From Fluviicoccus sp. (GTDB taxonomy: Bacteria > Pseudomonadota > Gammaproteobacteria > Pseudomonadales > Moraxellaceae), in NCBI RefSeq assembly GCF_030646115.1, contig NZ_JAUSMX010000032.1, positions 1-64,000 of the forward strand: a DNA stretch of 64,000 bases. The letters are read 5' to 3'. Of the stretch, positions 8,293-17,783 are shown piece after piece. The notes beneath the pieces are model-generated. The model was not told where the DNA came from. It was given only the letters and a program-made list of their open reading frames with translations, and ran no database searches. Each line of letters starts with the position of its first letter. Position 1 is the stretch's first letter. The position numbers were made by a program, and so were the translations under genes.

Positions 8293-9155
8293 AAGCCCAG
8301 GCCCGTGCGCTGACCGGCGCGCCAGCGGTCGAAATGCGCCCGTTCGGTATCCAGCATCCAGCGGTTGATCTGGCGCAGGTCGGCCACCGGCTGGTCGGTG
8401 AAGGGCAGGCGGTGCAGATAACCGTCCGGGCCGAATTCCGGCGTCAGCGTGCACTGCGTCAGACCGGCGTCCTGCATCGCTAGCCAGCACAATTCCCACC
8501 AGCGCTGATGCGCGGCGAGGGCATCAGCAAACTCTGGCGCGGCGGGGTGGGGCACCTGCGGTCCCTGGTCATAGCCGACGCGGCCGTGAATGTGCCGGGC
8601 GCGCGGAGCCAGGATTTCCAGCACATCGAATTCGGTGTCGATCAGCCGCTCGCACACCACGCACCAGTGGCTGAAGTCGCAGGTCAGGTAGAGGTCCGGT
8701 AGCGCCTGCACCAGATCGCGCGCCACCCAGGGGTTGAACAGCGTGCGCGAGCGGTGGGTTTCAAAACTGATGGGGATGCCGCTCTCCCGTACCCGCTCAA
8801 TGGCGAGGCCGAAGAAATCCACCGACTTGGACAACGGCCAGGCGTCGCACCCGGCCATGCAGTTGATCTTCGTTGCGCCAAAGCGGTGGATGATCTCCAG
8901 CTGCCGCGCCAGTGACTCCAGATGCTGCGCCGGGGTGGCGCGCCGCTCGGGCACATAGCTGCCGGCGGTGCAGATCTCGGCGATCAGGTCGAAGCCGTGT
9001 TCGTCCAGGGCCGTGCGCAGGGCCAGCTGTCCGGCGGCATCGGCCGGAATCGGTACTTCCAGCCCGTCATAGCCGTCGGCTTTCGCCTCGGCAGCGAATT
9101 CGGCCCAGGGCATGCCGGTGGAGCCCCAGTAGGTGCGGTAGCCGCGCAGTTGCAT
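8289..9155 (-). CDS. Sugar phosphate isomerase/epimerase-like TIM-barrel protein
   Basis: The 288-residue protein is of the AP-endonuclease-2/xylose-isomerase fold. Likely metal ligands at the strand ends are the Glu of PISFETHR (about 150), the Asp of LTCDFSHW (about 179), the His of HIHGRVGYDQ (about 211) and the Glu of LTPEFGPDGY (about 260). This layout is typical of two-metal sugar epimerases and related hydrolases. The start at 9155 follows a GAGGAG ribosome site. It lies 10 bases after the desaturase and overlaps the transporter by four. The substrate is unknown, and the family name does not prove a sugar substrate. Confidence 0.8.
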   Translation of the reverse strand: MQLRGYRTYWGSTGMPWAEFAAEAKADGYDGLEVPIPADAAGQLALRTALDEHGFDLIAEICTAGSYVPERRATPAQHLESLARQLEIIHRFGATKINCMAGCDAWPLSKSVDFFGLAIERVRESGIPISFETHRSRTLFNPWVARDLVQALPDLYLTCDFSHWCVVCERLIDTEFDVLEILAPRARHIHGRVGYDQGPQVPHPAAPEFADALAAHQRWWELCWLAMQDAGLTQCTLTPEFGPDGYLHRLPFTDQPVADLRQINRWMLDTERAHFDRWRAGQRTGLGL

Positions 9156-9165
9156 GGTGCTCTCC

Positions 9166-10167
9166 TCAATGGCCGGTCAGGAAGGACACGCCGTCCACCC
9201 CGATAAAGGTGCGGCCCCGGTCGGAGAGTACATCCAGTTCGGCGGGGTCGTCGTTGAGCAGCCGTTGCGTGCGGTAACGGTGATAGGCGCTCAGCAGGTT
9301 GGCGAAGGGCAGCAGCTGCGAACAGTGGTCGCTGTAGAGTTGCGCGTGCAGCGCGGGCAGGCGGTGCCAGGGTTCGGCGGGTTTTTCGTGATGGGCGTTG
9401 TGGTAGCCGAAATTCAGCGTGAACAGGTTCAGCCACGGATACTTCACCGAATGAATGTTGGTGAAGGTGTTGCGGAATTCAAAGGCCGCGTCGTACTTGG
9501 CCGGGTTGGCGATAGGCCCTTGTTCCAGCGTGTCGAACAAGGTGAAGGTGTGCTGGAAAGCGTCCATGAAGCGCAGCACATGCAGCATCAGCATCCACGC
9601 CAGCGGGTAGAACAGCAGCACGCGCGGCGCGTGCCAAGCAATCAGTGCGAACACCGAGGCGCGCACCGCCAGCACCCACAACACCCGCGCCCGTTCCGTG
9701 CGGCGGCTGGGCAGGGTGAAGGGCACCACCAGGATCATGGCGTGCATGAACAGGTCGGCGGCGGGAATGTAGGCCCATTCCAGCGCCTCGATCAGCTTCA
9801 CCACGCGCGGGTAGCGCGCCAGTTGCGGGCGGAAGTCGAAGGCGACCACGTCGGCGCGGTCGACATGATGGCGGAAATGCTTGCGGCGCAGGATTTCGTA
9901 GCTGTTGTAGCTGCTGCCCACGATCCAGTTCAACAGCGAACCGACACGGGCGTTGACGGCGTTGTCGCGGAAGACGGTGTTGTGCGCGCACTCGTGCAGC
10001 AGGTAGGCGGCAATGACCATGCTGTGTCCCAGCAGCAGCACGCCGGGCAGGTTCAGCCACAGGCTGGGTTGCATGATCAGCCAGAAGCCGGTCAGGTAAC
10101 CGCCGATGGCGTAGGAAAAGGCGAGGGTATTCGGCAGAACGCCGTCGGAATAACGGAAGATTCCCAT
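9166..10167 (-). CDS. Membrane fatty acid desaturase-type di-iron protein
   Basis: The 333-residue membrane protein has the three histidine boxes of the desaturase/hydroxylase superfamily: HECAH (residues 58-62), HFRHH (97-101) and HNAHH (about 270). Hydrophobic pairs lie before box 1 and between boxes 2 and 3. The boxes bind a di-iron centre that oxidises lipid or another apolar substrate. I chose the start MGIFRYSDG at 10167. The frame stays open upstream but runs through a palindromic repeat and has no protein-like sequence. It is the first gene of the operon with the isomerase and the DMT transporter, and is transcribed away from the guanidine riboswitch operon. Confidence 0.85.
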   Translation of the reverse strand: MGIFRYSDGVLPNTLAFSYAIGGYLTGFWLIMQPSLWLNLPGVLLLGHSMVIAAYLLHECAHNTVFRDNAVNARVGSLLNWIVGSSYNSYEILRRKHFRHHVDRADVVAFDFRPQLARYPRVVKLIEALEWAYIPAADLFMHAMILVVPFTLPSRRTERARVLWVLAVRASVFALIAWHAPRVLLFYPLAWMLMLHVLRFMDAFQHTFTLFDTLEQGPIANPAKYDAAFEFRNTFTNIHSVKYPWLNLFTLNFGYHNAHHEKPAEPWHRLPALHAQLYSDHCSQLLPFANLLSAYHRYRTQRLLNDDPAELDVLSDRGRTFIGVDGVSFLTGH

Positions 10168-10305
10168 GATGCATCCGGTGCGGGCCGTCCCGCGGTGTTG
10201 CGCCGCGACCGGGTCGTCCCGGGCGGGGTGGAGGTATCTGGGGTATTGGTGCAAATTGTGTTCCAGCGGGGGCGGGAGGTCAACCCTTGAAGGTGCGCGC
10301 TTCAT

Positions 10306-10438
10306 CCCCTCTCCCCTTGTGGGAGAGGGTGGCGCGCAGCGCCGGGAGAGGGGTACGGCGGTGGCGCTGGAGTTGACGGTGTGTCCGGGCGACGTTCCGC
10401 ACCCCTCTCCCCGGCCCTCTCCCACAAGGGGAGAGGGG
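10306..10438. repeat. Inverted pair of a 24-bp C/G-rich intergenic repeat
   Basis: The 24-base sequence at 10306-10329 (CCCCTCTCCCCTTGTGGGAG, then AGGG) occurs as its exact reverse complement at 10415-10438. About 85 bases lie between, with further GGGAGAGGGG and CCCCTCTCCCC fragments. It looks like an imperfect REP-type element sitting in the divergent gap between the desaturase operon and the guanidine riboswitch. Confidence 0.85.
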
Positions 10439-10573
10439 GATGTTTGCCCCAAAATCGCGCACGTCACCCCCGGCTTGCTGCATAGCCGGGCGTTATTCCC
10501 CCGAATTCCCCCTTTCCCCCCATGGCACGCATCCTGCATTTGTGAAACCATACGACAGGGGCGCTTATCGCCC

Positions 10574-10676
10574 TGAACGGGTAACTAGGGTTCCGGTCCG
10601 CGTGGCGGATGGCTGGTCCGAGAGTTGCCGACCTCCCGCGCGGGGGTGACACGGAGGGATAAAAGCCCGGGAGATC
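10574..10676 (+). promoter_or_regulatory. Guanidine-I riboswitch (ykkC class)
   Basis: The conserved pieces of the ykkC motif appear in order: ACTAGGGTTCCG (10584-10595), CTGGTCCGAGAG (10613-10624) and ACGGAGGGATAAAAGCCCGG ending in GAG (10651-10673). This class binds guanidinium and turns expression on. It stands directly before an ABC importer and carboxylase operon of the kind this riboswitch controls. The 5' boundary is approximate. Confidence 0.9.
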
Positions 10677-10701
10677 ACGCAGCGTCTCCTGTCGCCTTTT
10701 T
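10668..10701 (+). terminator. Riboswitch expression-platform terminator
   Basis: CGGGAGA at 10668-10674 pairs with TCTCCTG at 10685-10691 (one G-U), followed by GTCGCC and five T. The 5' arm shares the GGGAG of the aptamer, so ligand-bound aptamer and terminator are mutually exclusive, as expected of a guanidine ON switch. Confidence 0.7.
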
Positions 10702-10726
10702 GCCGTGTTGACCCGGAGGTCCGTCC

Positions 10727-10777
10727 ATGACCCATCCTGAATTGCCTTGCCCGTTACGGGCCGGGAGGCGCCCATGA
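10727..10777 (+). CDS. 16-codon ORF coupled to the permease start
   Basis: ATG at 10727 follows GGAGG (10715-10719) at seven bases. The ORF (MTHPELPCPLRAGRRP) ends in a TGA that overlaps the permease ATG at 10774. It stands where related operons usually begin with the substrate-binding-protein gene. It may be a coupling minigene or the remnant of a lost gene. The peptide resembles nothing I know. Confidence 0.3.
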   Translation: MTHPELPCPLRAGRRP

Positions 10778-11604
10778 AGCGTCTCATCAACCGGCGTCCG
10801 TCGTGGCTGACGGCGCTGCTGCTCGGCCTCATCCCTTTCTTCATCATTGGCATGATCTATATCAGCCACTCCGACGCGCGCCTGCTGGAAAACCCGGACG
10901 ACCGCCTGCTGCCCTCCGCCATGCAACTGGTGGACGGGATCAAGATGATCGCCGTCGATGAAGACCCGCGCACCGGTCAGGTCATCCTCTGGGCCGATAC
11001 CGCCGCCAGCCTGCAGCGCATCGGCATCGCCATGGGCGTCTGTACGCTGGCGGGGCTGTTGTTCGGCATGCTCAACGGCATGCTGCCTTATGTGCGCGCC
11101 GTCGCCTCGCCGCTGGTCACCGCCGTGTCGCTGGTGCCGCCGATGGCGATCCTGCCCATTCTCTTTGTCATCTTCGGGCTGGATGAACTGTCGAAGGTGA
11201 TGTTGATCGTCATCGGCATCGCGCCGTTCCTGATCCGCGACCTGCAAGGCCGCATTCGCGAGATTCCCGCCGAGATGATGATCAAGGCGCAGTCGCTGGG
11301 CGCGTCCAGCTGGCAGATCGCGCTGCGCGTGGTGCTGCCGCAAGTGCTGCCGCGTCTGATTGACAGCGTCCGCCTGTCGCTCGGTTCCGCTTGGCTGTTC
11401 CTGATCTCGGCGGAAGCGGTGGCGGCGGAGCAGGGCCTCGGCTACCGCATCTTCCTTGTGCGCCGTTTCCTGGCCATGGACATCATTCTGCCCTACGTGT
11501 TCTGGATCACGCTGCTGGCCTTCGTGATGGACCGCGCCCTCTACTACACCAATCGCGCCGCGTTTCCGTGGCTGGGCGGCCGCATGGCCAAGGAGGGCGC
11601 ATGA
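10774..11604 (+). CDS. ABC transporter permease of the guanidine operon
   Basis: The 276-residue inner-membrane subunit belongs to the NitT/TauT-type permease family, with about six membrane segments. The cytoplasmic-loop EAA-type motif lies around residues 170-190 (EMMIKAQSLGASSWQIALRV). GGAGG lies before the ATG at 10774, and the 3' end overlaps the ATPase gene in ATGA. It is the first large gene after the guanidine riboswitch, so import of guanidine or a guanidine-like compound is the natural role. No periplasmic binding protein is encoded in the window, so the importer looks incomplete or borrows one from elsewhere. Confidence 0.85.
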   Translation: MKRLINRRPSWLTALLLGLIPFFIIGMIYISHSDARLLENPDDRLLPSAMQLVDGIKMIAVDEDPRTGQVILWADTAASLQRIGIAMGVCTLAGLLFGMLNGMLPYVRAVASPLVTAVSLVPPMAILPILFVIFGLDELSKVMLIVIGIAPFLIRDLQGRIREIPAEMMIKAQSLGASSWQIALRVVLPQVLPRLIDSVRLSLGSAWLFLISAEAVAAEQGLGYRIFLVRRFLAMDIILPYVFWITLLAFVMDRALYYTNRAAFPWLGGRMAKEGA

Positions 11605-12410
11605 GCTTCATTTCGATGAAACACCTGTGGAAGCACTACGGCCAGAAGCCGGTGCTGGAGAACCTGACGCTGGATGTGGCGAAGGGCGAATTCGTCAGCA
11701 TTGTCGGGGCGTCGGGGTGCGGCAAGTCCACCTTCTTCCGCTTGTTGCTGGCGGAAGAACAGCCGACGCGCGGCCGCCTGCTGCTGAACGGGAAGGAATG
11801 GCCGAGCGAGCCGGATGCAGATCGCGGCGTGGTCTTCCAGCGCTATTCAGTGTTTCCGCACCTCACCGCCTTGCAGAACGTGCGGGTGGCGCTGGAGTTC
11901 CGCCAGTCGCCGCTGCTGGCGCGGCTGTTTGGCAGTGCGAAGAAGGAGGCCGATGAGCGGGCGATGGCGATGCTGGAATCGGTGGGGCTGGCGCAGGCGC
12001 GCAACCTTTACCCGCACGAGATTTCCGGCGGCATGCAGCAGCGGCTGGCGCTGGCGCAGTCGCTGATCCGTGAGCCGGAAATCCTGCTGCTGGACGAACC
12101 CTTCGGCGCGCTCGATCCCGGCATCCGCGCCGACATGCACGAGCTGATGCGCGGCCTGTGGGAGAAGCACCGCTTCACCGTGTTCATGGTCACCCATGAC
12201 CTCAAGGAAGGTTTCGCGCTGGGCACCCGGCTGCTGGTGTTCGACCGCGTGCGCGTTGATCCGCAGGCCCCGGACGCCTACGGCGCCACCATCACCTACG
12301 ACCTGCCGGTGCGCCGCCGTGACCGTCAGGGCTTCAACGAACTGTCCGCCGAAGTGCGGACGCTGGCGCCGCTGTCACGCGGGGCCGAAATGCTGGAGGA
12401 ACGATCATGA
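11601..12410 (+). CDS. ABC transporter ATPase of the guanidine operon
   Basis: The 269-residue nucleotide-binding subunit has Walker A GASGCGKST (about residue 36), a Q-loop at GVVFQRYSVFPHL, the signature ISGGMQQR, Walker B ILLLDEPFGALD and the switch His in MVTHD. It belongs to the nitrate/taurine-type family and powers the permease encoded just before it. Start at ATG 11601 overlaps the permease stop, and its own stop overlaps the next ATG at 12407. The whole cassette is therefore translationally coupled and under riboswitch control. Confidence 0.92.
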   Translation: MSFISMKHLWKHYGQKPVLENLTLDVAKGEFVSIVGASGCGKSTFFRLLLAEEQPTRGRLLLNGKEWPSEPDADRGVVFQRYSVFPHLTALQNVRVALEFRQSPLLARLFGSAKKEADERAMAMLESVGLAQARNLYPHEISGGMQQRLALAQSLIREPEILLLDEPFGALDPGIRADMHELMRGLWEKHRFTVFMVTHDLKEGFALGTRLLVFDRVRVDPQAPDAYGATITYDLPVRRRDRQGFNELSAEVRTLAPLSRGAEMLEERS

Positions 12411-13147
12411 GTCACCGTTTTGCCGAAGACCGGGTGGTGCGCGACGAGCGTTTGCGCGGCGGCATGAGCTGGTCGCTGGTGGTGAAGCGCGGCAATGCGC
12501 TGCGCCTGACCGCGCTGGGCGACGGCGCCAACGTGGCGGTGCTGCTGTTCAACGCCGACCAGTTGCTGGACCGCTACAACATGCCCGACACGCTGAAGTG
12601 CCAGCACACCTTCCGCCTCACCACCGGCCACATCTGCTATTCCGACATGGGCCACGCGCTGATGTCGGTGATCGGTGACAGCACCGGCTGGATCGACACC
12701 GTCGGCGGCGTCAGCGACCGGGCGTCGGTGACGGCGAAGCACGGCGAGGGCGATTACCAGAGCCTGCGCAACGACTGGCGGCGCAACGGCCGCGACCTGC
12801 TGCTGGTGGAACTGGGCAAGCACGGGCTGGGCCGCCGCGATCTGGTGGCCAACCTCAATGTTTTCAGCAAGATCAGCATCGACGCCGACGGCAACATGGG
12901 CTTCGACCACACCCACGCCCCGGCGGGCAGCACGGTGGACCTGCGCGCCGACGCCAATGTGCTGGTGGTGCTGGCGGTGATTCCGCATCCGCTGGACCCC
13001 AACCCGGTGTATGCGCCGGTGGATGTGCAGGCGCAGGTCTGGGACTGCGGGTTGGCGGGCGAGGACGATGTCTGCCGCCTGTCCCGCCCCGAAAACGCGC
13101 GCGGGCTGGCGCTGACCGCCCGCTGCTTCTGCCAGCATGGCCATTGA
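12407..13147 (+). CDS. DUF1989 protein, carboxyguanidine deiminase-type subunit (urea carboxylase-associated)
   Basis: This 246-residue DUF1989 protein is one of the pair long annotated as urea carboxylase-associated proteins. Where studied, the pair forms carboxyguanidine deiminase (CgdA/CgdB), which removes ammonia from carboxyguanidine to give allophanate. Visible family features are [16 protein letters not shown] (about residue 46), a [16 protein letters not shown] segment and the C-terminal [15 protein letters not shown]. Its position between the ABC genes and its partner, under a guanidine riboswitch, supports the guanidine rather than the urea reading. Which of the two genes is CgdA and which is CgdB is not assigned here. 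Confidence 0.82.
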   Translation: MSHRFAEDRVVRDERLRGGMSWSLVVKRGNALRLTALGDGANVAVLLFNADQLLDRYNMPDTLKCQHTFRLTTGHICYSDMGHALMSVIGDSTGWIDTVGGVSDRASVTAKHGEGDYQSLRNDWRRNGRDLLLVELGKHGLGRRDLVANLNVFSKISIDADGNMGFDHTHAPAGSTVDLRADANVLVVLAVIPHPLDPNPVYAPVDVQAQVWDCGLAGEDDVCRLSRPENARGLALTARCFCQHGH

Positions 13148-13157
13148 GGAGACGGTG

Positions 13158-13814
13158 ATGACTAAAGGTTTCTGCATCCGCGAAAGCGACCGTGATCCCG
13201 CCATCGCCCGACACCGCGAGGTGGTGCGCGCCGGCGATTACTGGATTTACACCCTGAAGGCCGGGGAGACGCTGCGCATTGTCGACCTGGAAGGCAATCA
13301 GGCGGTGGACACACTGTTCTTCGACGCCTCCGACCCGCATGACCGCTACAGCGCCGTCGACACGCTGCGCACGCAGGGCAATGTCTACCTGACCTGCGGC
13401 TCCAAGCTGTTGTCGCAGAACGGTAACGTGCTGGTGGAAATCACCGCCGACACCTGCGGCCGCCACGACACGCTGGGCGGGGCCTGCGCCGCCGAGAGCA
13501 ACCAGGTGCGCTACGCGCTGGAGAAGCGCTACATGCACAGCTGCCGCGACAGCTTCCTGCTGGCGCTGGCGGAGCACGAGGAACTGGGCCTGAGCAAGCG
13601 TGACCTCGGCCACAACGTCAATTTCTTCATGAACGTGCCGGTGACGCCGGAAGGCGGCCTGAGCTTCGCCGACGGCATTTCCGAGCCGGGCAAGTACGTG
13701 GAAATGACCGCCGCCCGCGACGTGCTGGTGCTGGTGTCGAACTGCCCGCAGCTCAACAACCCGTGCAACGCCTACAACCCGACGCCGGTGGAAATGGTGG
13801 TGTGGGCGGCGTGA
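13158..13814 (+). CDS. DUF1989 protein, second carboxyguanidine deiminase-type subunit
   Basis: The 218-residue paralogue of the preceding gene starts at ATG 13158 behind GAGGAG, ten bases after its partner's stop. It shows [23 protein letters not shown] (read in two parts, about residues 39-62), a Cys in [15 protein letters not shown], a Cys-His pair in [14 protein letters not shown] and [16 protein letters not shown] near the end. Such Cys, His and Asp residues are plausible metal ligands in this family. It is expected to form the heteromeric deiminase with the gene before it, acting on the product of the biotin carboxylase downstream. Confidence 0.85.
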   Translation: MTKGFCIRESDRDPAIARHREVVRAGDYWIYTLKAGETLRIVDLEGNQAVDTLFFDASDPHDRYSAVDTLRTQGNVYLTCGSKLLSQNGNVLVEITADTCGRHDTLGGACAAESNQVRYALEKRYMHSCRDSFLLALAEHEELGLSKRDLGHNVNFFMNVPVTPEGGLSFADGISEPGKYVEMTAARDVLVLVSNCPQLNNPCNAYNPTPVEMVVWAA

Positions 13815-14055
13815 GCCAGAATCTTTCCCTCCTGTGGAACAGGGGGGATGTCACGCAGTGACAGGGGGGTTGCGGAAAGTGGCCCGAACAGGTCCTCTGC
13901 AACATGAGCTGTGTTCAGCGGACAGCCGTGACCCCCCAGCCCTGCGGGCAGCCCCCCTACGTTGTAGGAGGGCGTAAAAGCGACATGAACCATTCGACCG
14001 GGACGGCCCGGCGACGCAGCAACCCTTGGCGGGACGGCCTGCCGATGAGGAAACG
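13815..14055 (+). repeat. 241-bp intra-operon gap rich in small inverted repeats
   Basis: No gene is seen. The stretch has short G/C-run palindromes, including CCCTCCTGTGGAACAGGGGGG at the left and CCCCCCTACGTTGTAGGAGGG at the right. It looks like an inserted repeat element that separates the deiminase genes from the carboxylase in what is otherwise a tightly overlapping operon. Confidence 0.5.
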
Positions 14056-17000
14056 ATGTTCAGCAAAGTCCTGATTGCCAACCGCGGCGCCATTGCCTGC
14101 CGCATCATCCGCACCCTGCGCGCCATGGGCATCGCCTCGGTGGCGGTGTATACCGACGCCGACGCCGAGTCGCTGCATGTCGAGCAGGCCGACGAAGCCT
14201 TCTGCATCGGCGAAGGCCCGGCCGCGTCCAGCTACCTGCTGGCGGACAAGATCCTGGAGGTCGCCAAGTCCTGCGGCGCGCAGGCGATCCACCCCGGCTA
14301 CGGCTTCCTGTCCGAGAACCCCGATTTTGCCGAGGCCTGCGAGGCGGCGGGCATCGCCTTCATCGGCCCCACCCCGGCGCAGATGCGCGCCTTCGGCTAC
14401 AAGCACGAGGCGCGGGCGCTGGCGATGGCGCATGAGGTGCCCTTGCTGCCCGGTTCCGGGCTGCTGGCCGACGCGGGCGTGGCGCTGGCGGAAGCGCGCC
14501 GCATCGGTTTCCCGGTGATGCTGAAAAGCACGGCGGGCGGCGGCGGCATCGGCATGCGGCTGATCTGGAGCGAAAGCGAGCTGGCCGAGGCCTATGCCTC
14601 GGTGGAACGGCTGGCGCGCGCCAACTTCAAGGAAGCGGGCATCTTCCTCGAAAAGTACGTGGAACAGGCGCGGCATATCGAAGTGCAGATTTTCGGAGAC
14701 GGGCAGGGTGACGTCATTGCCTTGGGCGAACGCGACTGCTCGGTGCAGCGCCGCAACCAGAAGGTGATCGAGGAAACCCCGGCCCCGCATCTCAGCGACG
14801 CGCAGCGCGCACGGCTGTTCGAGGCCTCGGTGCGCCTCGGCAAGGCGGTGAACTATCGCTCGGCGGGTACGGTGGAATTCGTGTTCGACGCCGCCAGCGG
14901 CGAATTCTATTTCCTGGAGGTGAATACCCGCCTGCAGGTGGAACACGGCGTTACCGAGGAAGTGACCGGTGTCGATCTGGTGGAATGGATGATCCGTTGC
15001 GCGGCGGGCGAGTTGGCGCTGGTGCAGCCGACCCCGAAGGGCGCGTCGATTCAGGTGCGTCTCTACGCCGAAGATCCGGGCCGCGACTTCCAGCCCTGCA
15101 CCGGCCTGCTGACACAGGTGCGCTTTTCCGAGCTGGCTCGGGTGGAAACCTGGGTGCGCGCGGGCAACAGCGTCTCGCCGTTTTATGACCCGATGGTGGC
15201 GAAGCTGATCGTCACCGCCGCCGACCGCGACACCGCCGTGGCGAAGATGGCCGCCGTGCTGGCCGACACCGCCATCGCCGGGATTGAAACCAATCTCGCC
15301 TACCTGCGCCAGATCATCGGCGACGACGTCTTTGGCAACGGCCGCCAGACCACCCGTTACCTGAACACGCTGCGCTACCGCTCCGCCGCGCTGGAAGTGC
15401 TGGAGCCGGGCGTGCAGAGCACGGTGCAGGACTGGCCGGGCCGTCTGGGTTACTGGGATGTCGGCGTTCCGCCCTCCGGGCCGATGGACAGCTTCGCGCT
15501 GCGTCTGGCCAACCGGCTGGTGGGCAACGCCGAAGGCGCGACGGCGCTGGAATGCACGCTCAGCGGCCCGGTGCTGCGCTTCCGCCATGACACCATTTTC
15601 GCCGTCACCGGGGCCGACATGCAGCCGACGCTGGACGGCAAGCCGGTGGCGCTGTGGCAGGCGCACCCGGTGACGGCGGGCAGCGTGCTGGCGCTGGGCG
15701 CGATCAAGGGCGGCGGCGGCCGCGCCTACCTGGCGGTGGCGGGCGGGCTGGATGTGCCGGAGTACCTCGGCAGCTGCGCCACCTTCACCCTTGGCCAGTT
15801 CGGCGGCCATGCCGGGCGCACCCTGCGCACCGGCGACGTGCTGCGCGTGCATGACGGCGCGGGCTGCAAGCCGCACACGCTGGACACGGCGCTGGTGCCA
15901 GCCTACGGCAAGACCTGGACCATTGGCGTCATGTACGGCCCGCACGGCGCACCCGATTTCTTCACCCCCGAGGACATCGACACCTTCTTCGCCACCGACT
16001 GGGAAGTCCACTACAACTCCAGCCGCACCGGCGTGCGCCTGATCGGCCCCAAGCCGCAATGGGCGCGCAAGGACGGCGGCGAAGCCGGACTGCATCCCTC
16101 CAACATCCACGACAACGCCTATGCCATCGGCGCGGTCGATTTCACCGGCGACATGCCGGTCATCCTCGGTCCGGACGGCCCCAGCCTGGGCGGTTTTGTC
16201 TGCCCGGTGACGATCATCGACGCCGAACTGTGGAAGATGGGCCAGCTGCGGCCGGGCGACCGCATCCGTTTCCATCCGGTCAGTCTGGAGCAGGCCACAG
16301 CAATGGCGACGGCGCTGGAGTCAGAAGTCCGTACATTGAAGGGGTCGTTACAAGTTCGATCTCTGTCGGGGAAGCCGTATCGCGGCGATCCTGTGATCGC
16401 CAGTCGTGAAGCCTCCGCTGATCACGTCGGCGCGGTCTACCGTCAGGCGGGCGACCGTTACCTGCTGGTGGAATACGGCCCGCTAGTGCTGGACCTGGAA
16501 CTGCGCTTCCGCGTGCACGCGCTGATGACCTGGATCAAGGCGCAGGGCGTGCCCGGCCTGCTCGACCTGACGCCGGGCATCCGCTCGCTGCAGTTTCACT
16601 TCGACCCGGCCATGTTGCCGCGCGACCGCCTGCTGGCATTGTTGGCGCAGGCCGAGGATGAACTGGGCGCGGTGGACGACATGGAAGTGCCGACGCGCAT
16701 CGTCCACCTGCCGCTGTCCTGGGATGACGCCGCCACCCGCCTCGCCATCGAGCGCTACATGACCGCCGTGCGCCCGGACGCGCCGTGGTGCCCCAGCAAC
16801 ATCGAATTCATCCGCCGCATCAACGGTCTGGACAGCATCGAGGCGGTGAAGAAGATCGTCTTCGACGCCAGCTACCTGGTGCTGGGGCTGGGCGACGTCT
16901 ACCTCGGCGCGCCGGTGGCGACGCCGGTCGATCCGCGCCACCGGCTGGTCACCACCAAGTACAACCCGGCCCGCACTTGGACCCCGGAAAATGCCGTCGG

Positions 17001-17646
17001 TATCGGCGGCGCCTACATGTGCGTCTACGGCATGGAAGGGCCGGGCGGCTACCAGTTTGTCGGCCGCACGGTGCAGATGTGGAACCGCTACCGGGTGACG
17101 GAAGACTTCAAGGCCGGCACGCCGTGGCTGCTGCGCTTCTTCGACCAGATCCGCTTCTACCCGGTCAGCGAGGCCGAGTTGCTGCAACTGCGGCAGGATT
17201 TCCCGGCCGGACGCTTCAAGCTGAAGGTGGAGGAGCAAACCTTCCGCCTTAAGGATTACCGCGCCTATCTGGCCGAGCATGCCGCCGAAATTGAGGCTTT
17301 TAAGTCCACGCAGCAGGCCTCCTTCGAGGCCGAGCGCGACCGCTGGAAGGCCGCCGGGCAGGCCGAATACCTGAGCGATGCGGTGATCGCCGAGGCCGGG
17401 CCGGACAGCGAACTGGACCTGCCGGAAGGCGCGCGGCTGGTGGCCTCGCCGGTGGCCGGGTCGGTGTGGAAGGTGATGGTCAAGGAAGGCGATACGGTGC
17501 AGGCCGGGGAGACGCTGGTGGTGCTGGAGTCGATGAAGATGGAATTCCCGGTGGTCGCGCCCGTGGCGGGGACGGTGCACTGGATCGGCTGCAAGGAAGG
17601 CGGGCAGGCGCAGGCGGGGCAGGATATTTTGGCGCTGGCGACCTGA
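14056..17646 (+). CDS. Urea/guanidine carboxylase (biotin-dependent)
   Basis: This is a 1196-residue single-chain biotin carboxylase. Residues 1-450 are the biotin carboxylase half ([14 protein letters not shown] at the start, GGGGIGMR, and [18 protein letters not shown]). Residues about 455-760 are an AHS2/KipA-type and about 790-1000 an AHS1/KipI-type carboxyltransferase domain. The biotinyl domain is at the C-terminus, with ESMKME and the acceptor Lys at about 1161. Enzymes of this build carboxylate urea or guanidine. Guanidine is favoured here by the riboswitch and the DUF1989 pair. The start at 14056 follows GAGGAAA; an earlier in-frame start at 14026 adds only ten residues. No allophanate hydrolase follows. 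Confidence 0.92.
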   Translation: MFSKVLIANRGAIACRIIRTLRAMGIASVAVYTDADAESLHVEQADEAFCIGEGPAASSYLLADKILEVAKSCGAQAIHPGYGFLSENPDFAEACEAAGIAFIGPTPAQMRAFGYKHEARALAMAHEVPLLPGSGLLADAGVALAEARRIGFPVMLKSTAGGGGIGMRLIWSESELAEAYASVERLARANFKEAGIFLEKYVEQARHIEVQIFGDGQGDVIALGERDCSVQRRNQKVIEETPAPHLSDAQRARLFEASVRLGKAVNYRSAGTVEFVFDAASGEFYFLEVNTRLQVEHGVTEEVTGVDLVEWMIRCAAGELALVQPTPKGASIQVRLYAEDPGRDFQPCTGLLTQVRFSELARVETWVRAGNSVSPFYDPMVAKLIVTAADRDTAVAKMAAVLADTAIAGIETNLAYLRQIIGDDVFGNGRQTTRYLNTLRYRSAALEVLEPGVQSTVQDWPGRLGYWDVGVPPSGPMDSFALRLANRLVGNAEGATALECTLSGPVLRFRHDTIFAVTGADMQPTLDGKPVALWQAHPVTAGSVLALGAIKGGGGRAYLAVAGGLDVPEYLGSCATFTLGQFGGHAGRTLRTGDVLRVHDGAGCKPHTLDTALVPAYGKTWTIGVMYGPHGAPDFFTPEDIDTFFATDWEVHYNSSRTGVRLIGPKPQWARKDGGEAGLHPSNIHDNAYAIGAVDFTGDMPVILGPDGPSLGGFVCPVTIIDAELWKMGQLRPGDRIRFHPVSLEQATAMATALESEVRTLKGSLQVRSLSGKPYRGDPVIASREASADHVGAVYRQAGDRYLLVEYGPLVLDLELRFRVHALMTWIKAQGVPGLLDLTPGIRSLQFHFDPAMLPRDRLLALLAQAEDELGAVDDMEVPTRIVHLPLSWDDAATRLAIERYMTAVRPDAPWCPSNIEFIRRINGLDSIEAVKKIVFDASYLVLGLGDVYLGAPVATPVDPRHRLVTTKYNPARTWTPENAVGIGGAYMCVYGMEGPGGYQFVGRTVQMWNRYRVTEDFKAGTPWLLRFFDQIRFYPVSEAELLQLRQDFPAGRFKLKVEEQTFRLKDYRAYLAEHAAEIEAFKSTQQASFEAERDRWKAAGQAEYLSDAVIAEAGPDSELDLPEGARLVASPVAGSVWKVMVKEGDTVQAGETLVVLESMKMEFPVVAPVAGTVHWIGCKEGGQAQAGQDILALAT

Positions 17647-17668
17647 GTAGGAAGGGCGACGATAACAT

Positions 17669-17774
17669 CCGTTGGGGCGCATCGCATGCGCCCTTCGTCG
17701 CCGAACAGGCTGTCATTTACGGACCCAAAAAGGTGGTGTTCGTTCACGAGGGCGCATGCGATGCGCCCCAACGG
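17669..17774. repeat. Perfect 26-bp inverted repeat pair between carboxylase and MBL genes
   Basis: Bases 17669-17694 (CCGTTGGGGCGCATCGCATG, then CGCCCT) are the exact reverse complement of 17749-17774. They enclose 54 bases, so the transcript could form a large hairpin. The core GGGGCGCAT..ATGCGCCC is related to the other GGGGCGC..GCGCCC repeats at 18565, 33550 and 44272. The right arm ends immediately before the MBL gene's ribosome site. Confidence 0.9.
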
Positions 17775-17783
17775 GAGATTGGC

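Noticed and set aside
9166-10551. Longer desaturase start near 10551
   Set aside because: The extension translates the C/G-rich inverted repeats; the family-like sequence begins at 10167.
13957-16275. 772-residue minus-strand ORF opposite the carboxylase
   Set aside because: High-GC antisense frame; the plus strand carries all motifs of a biotin carboxylase.
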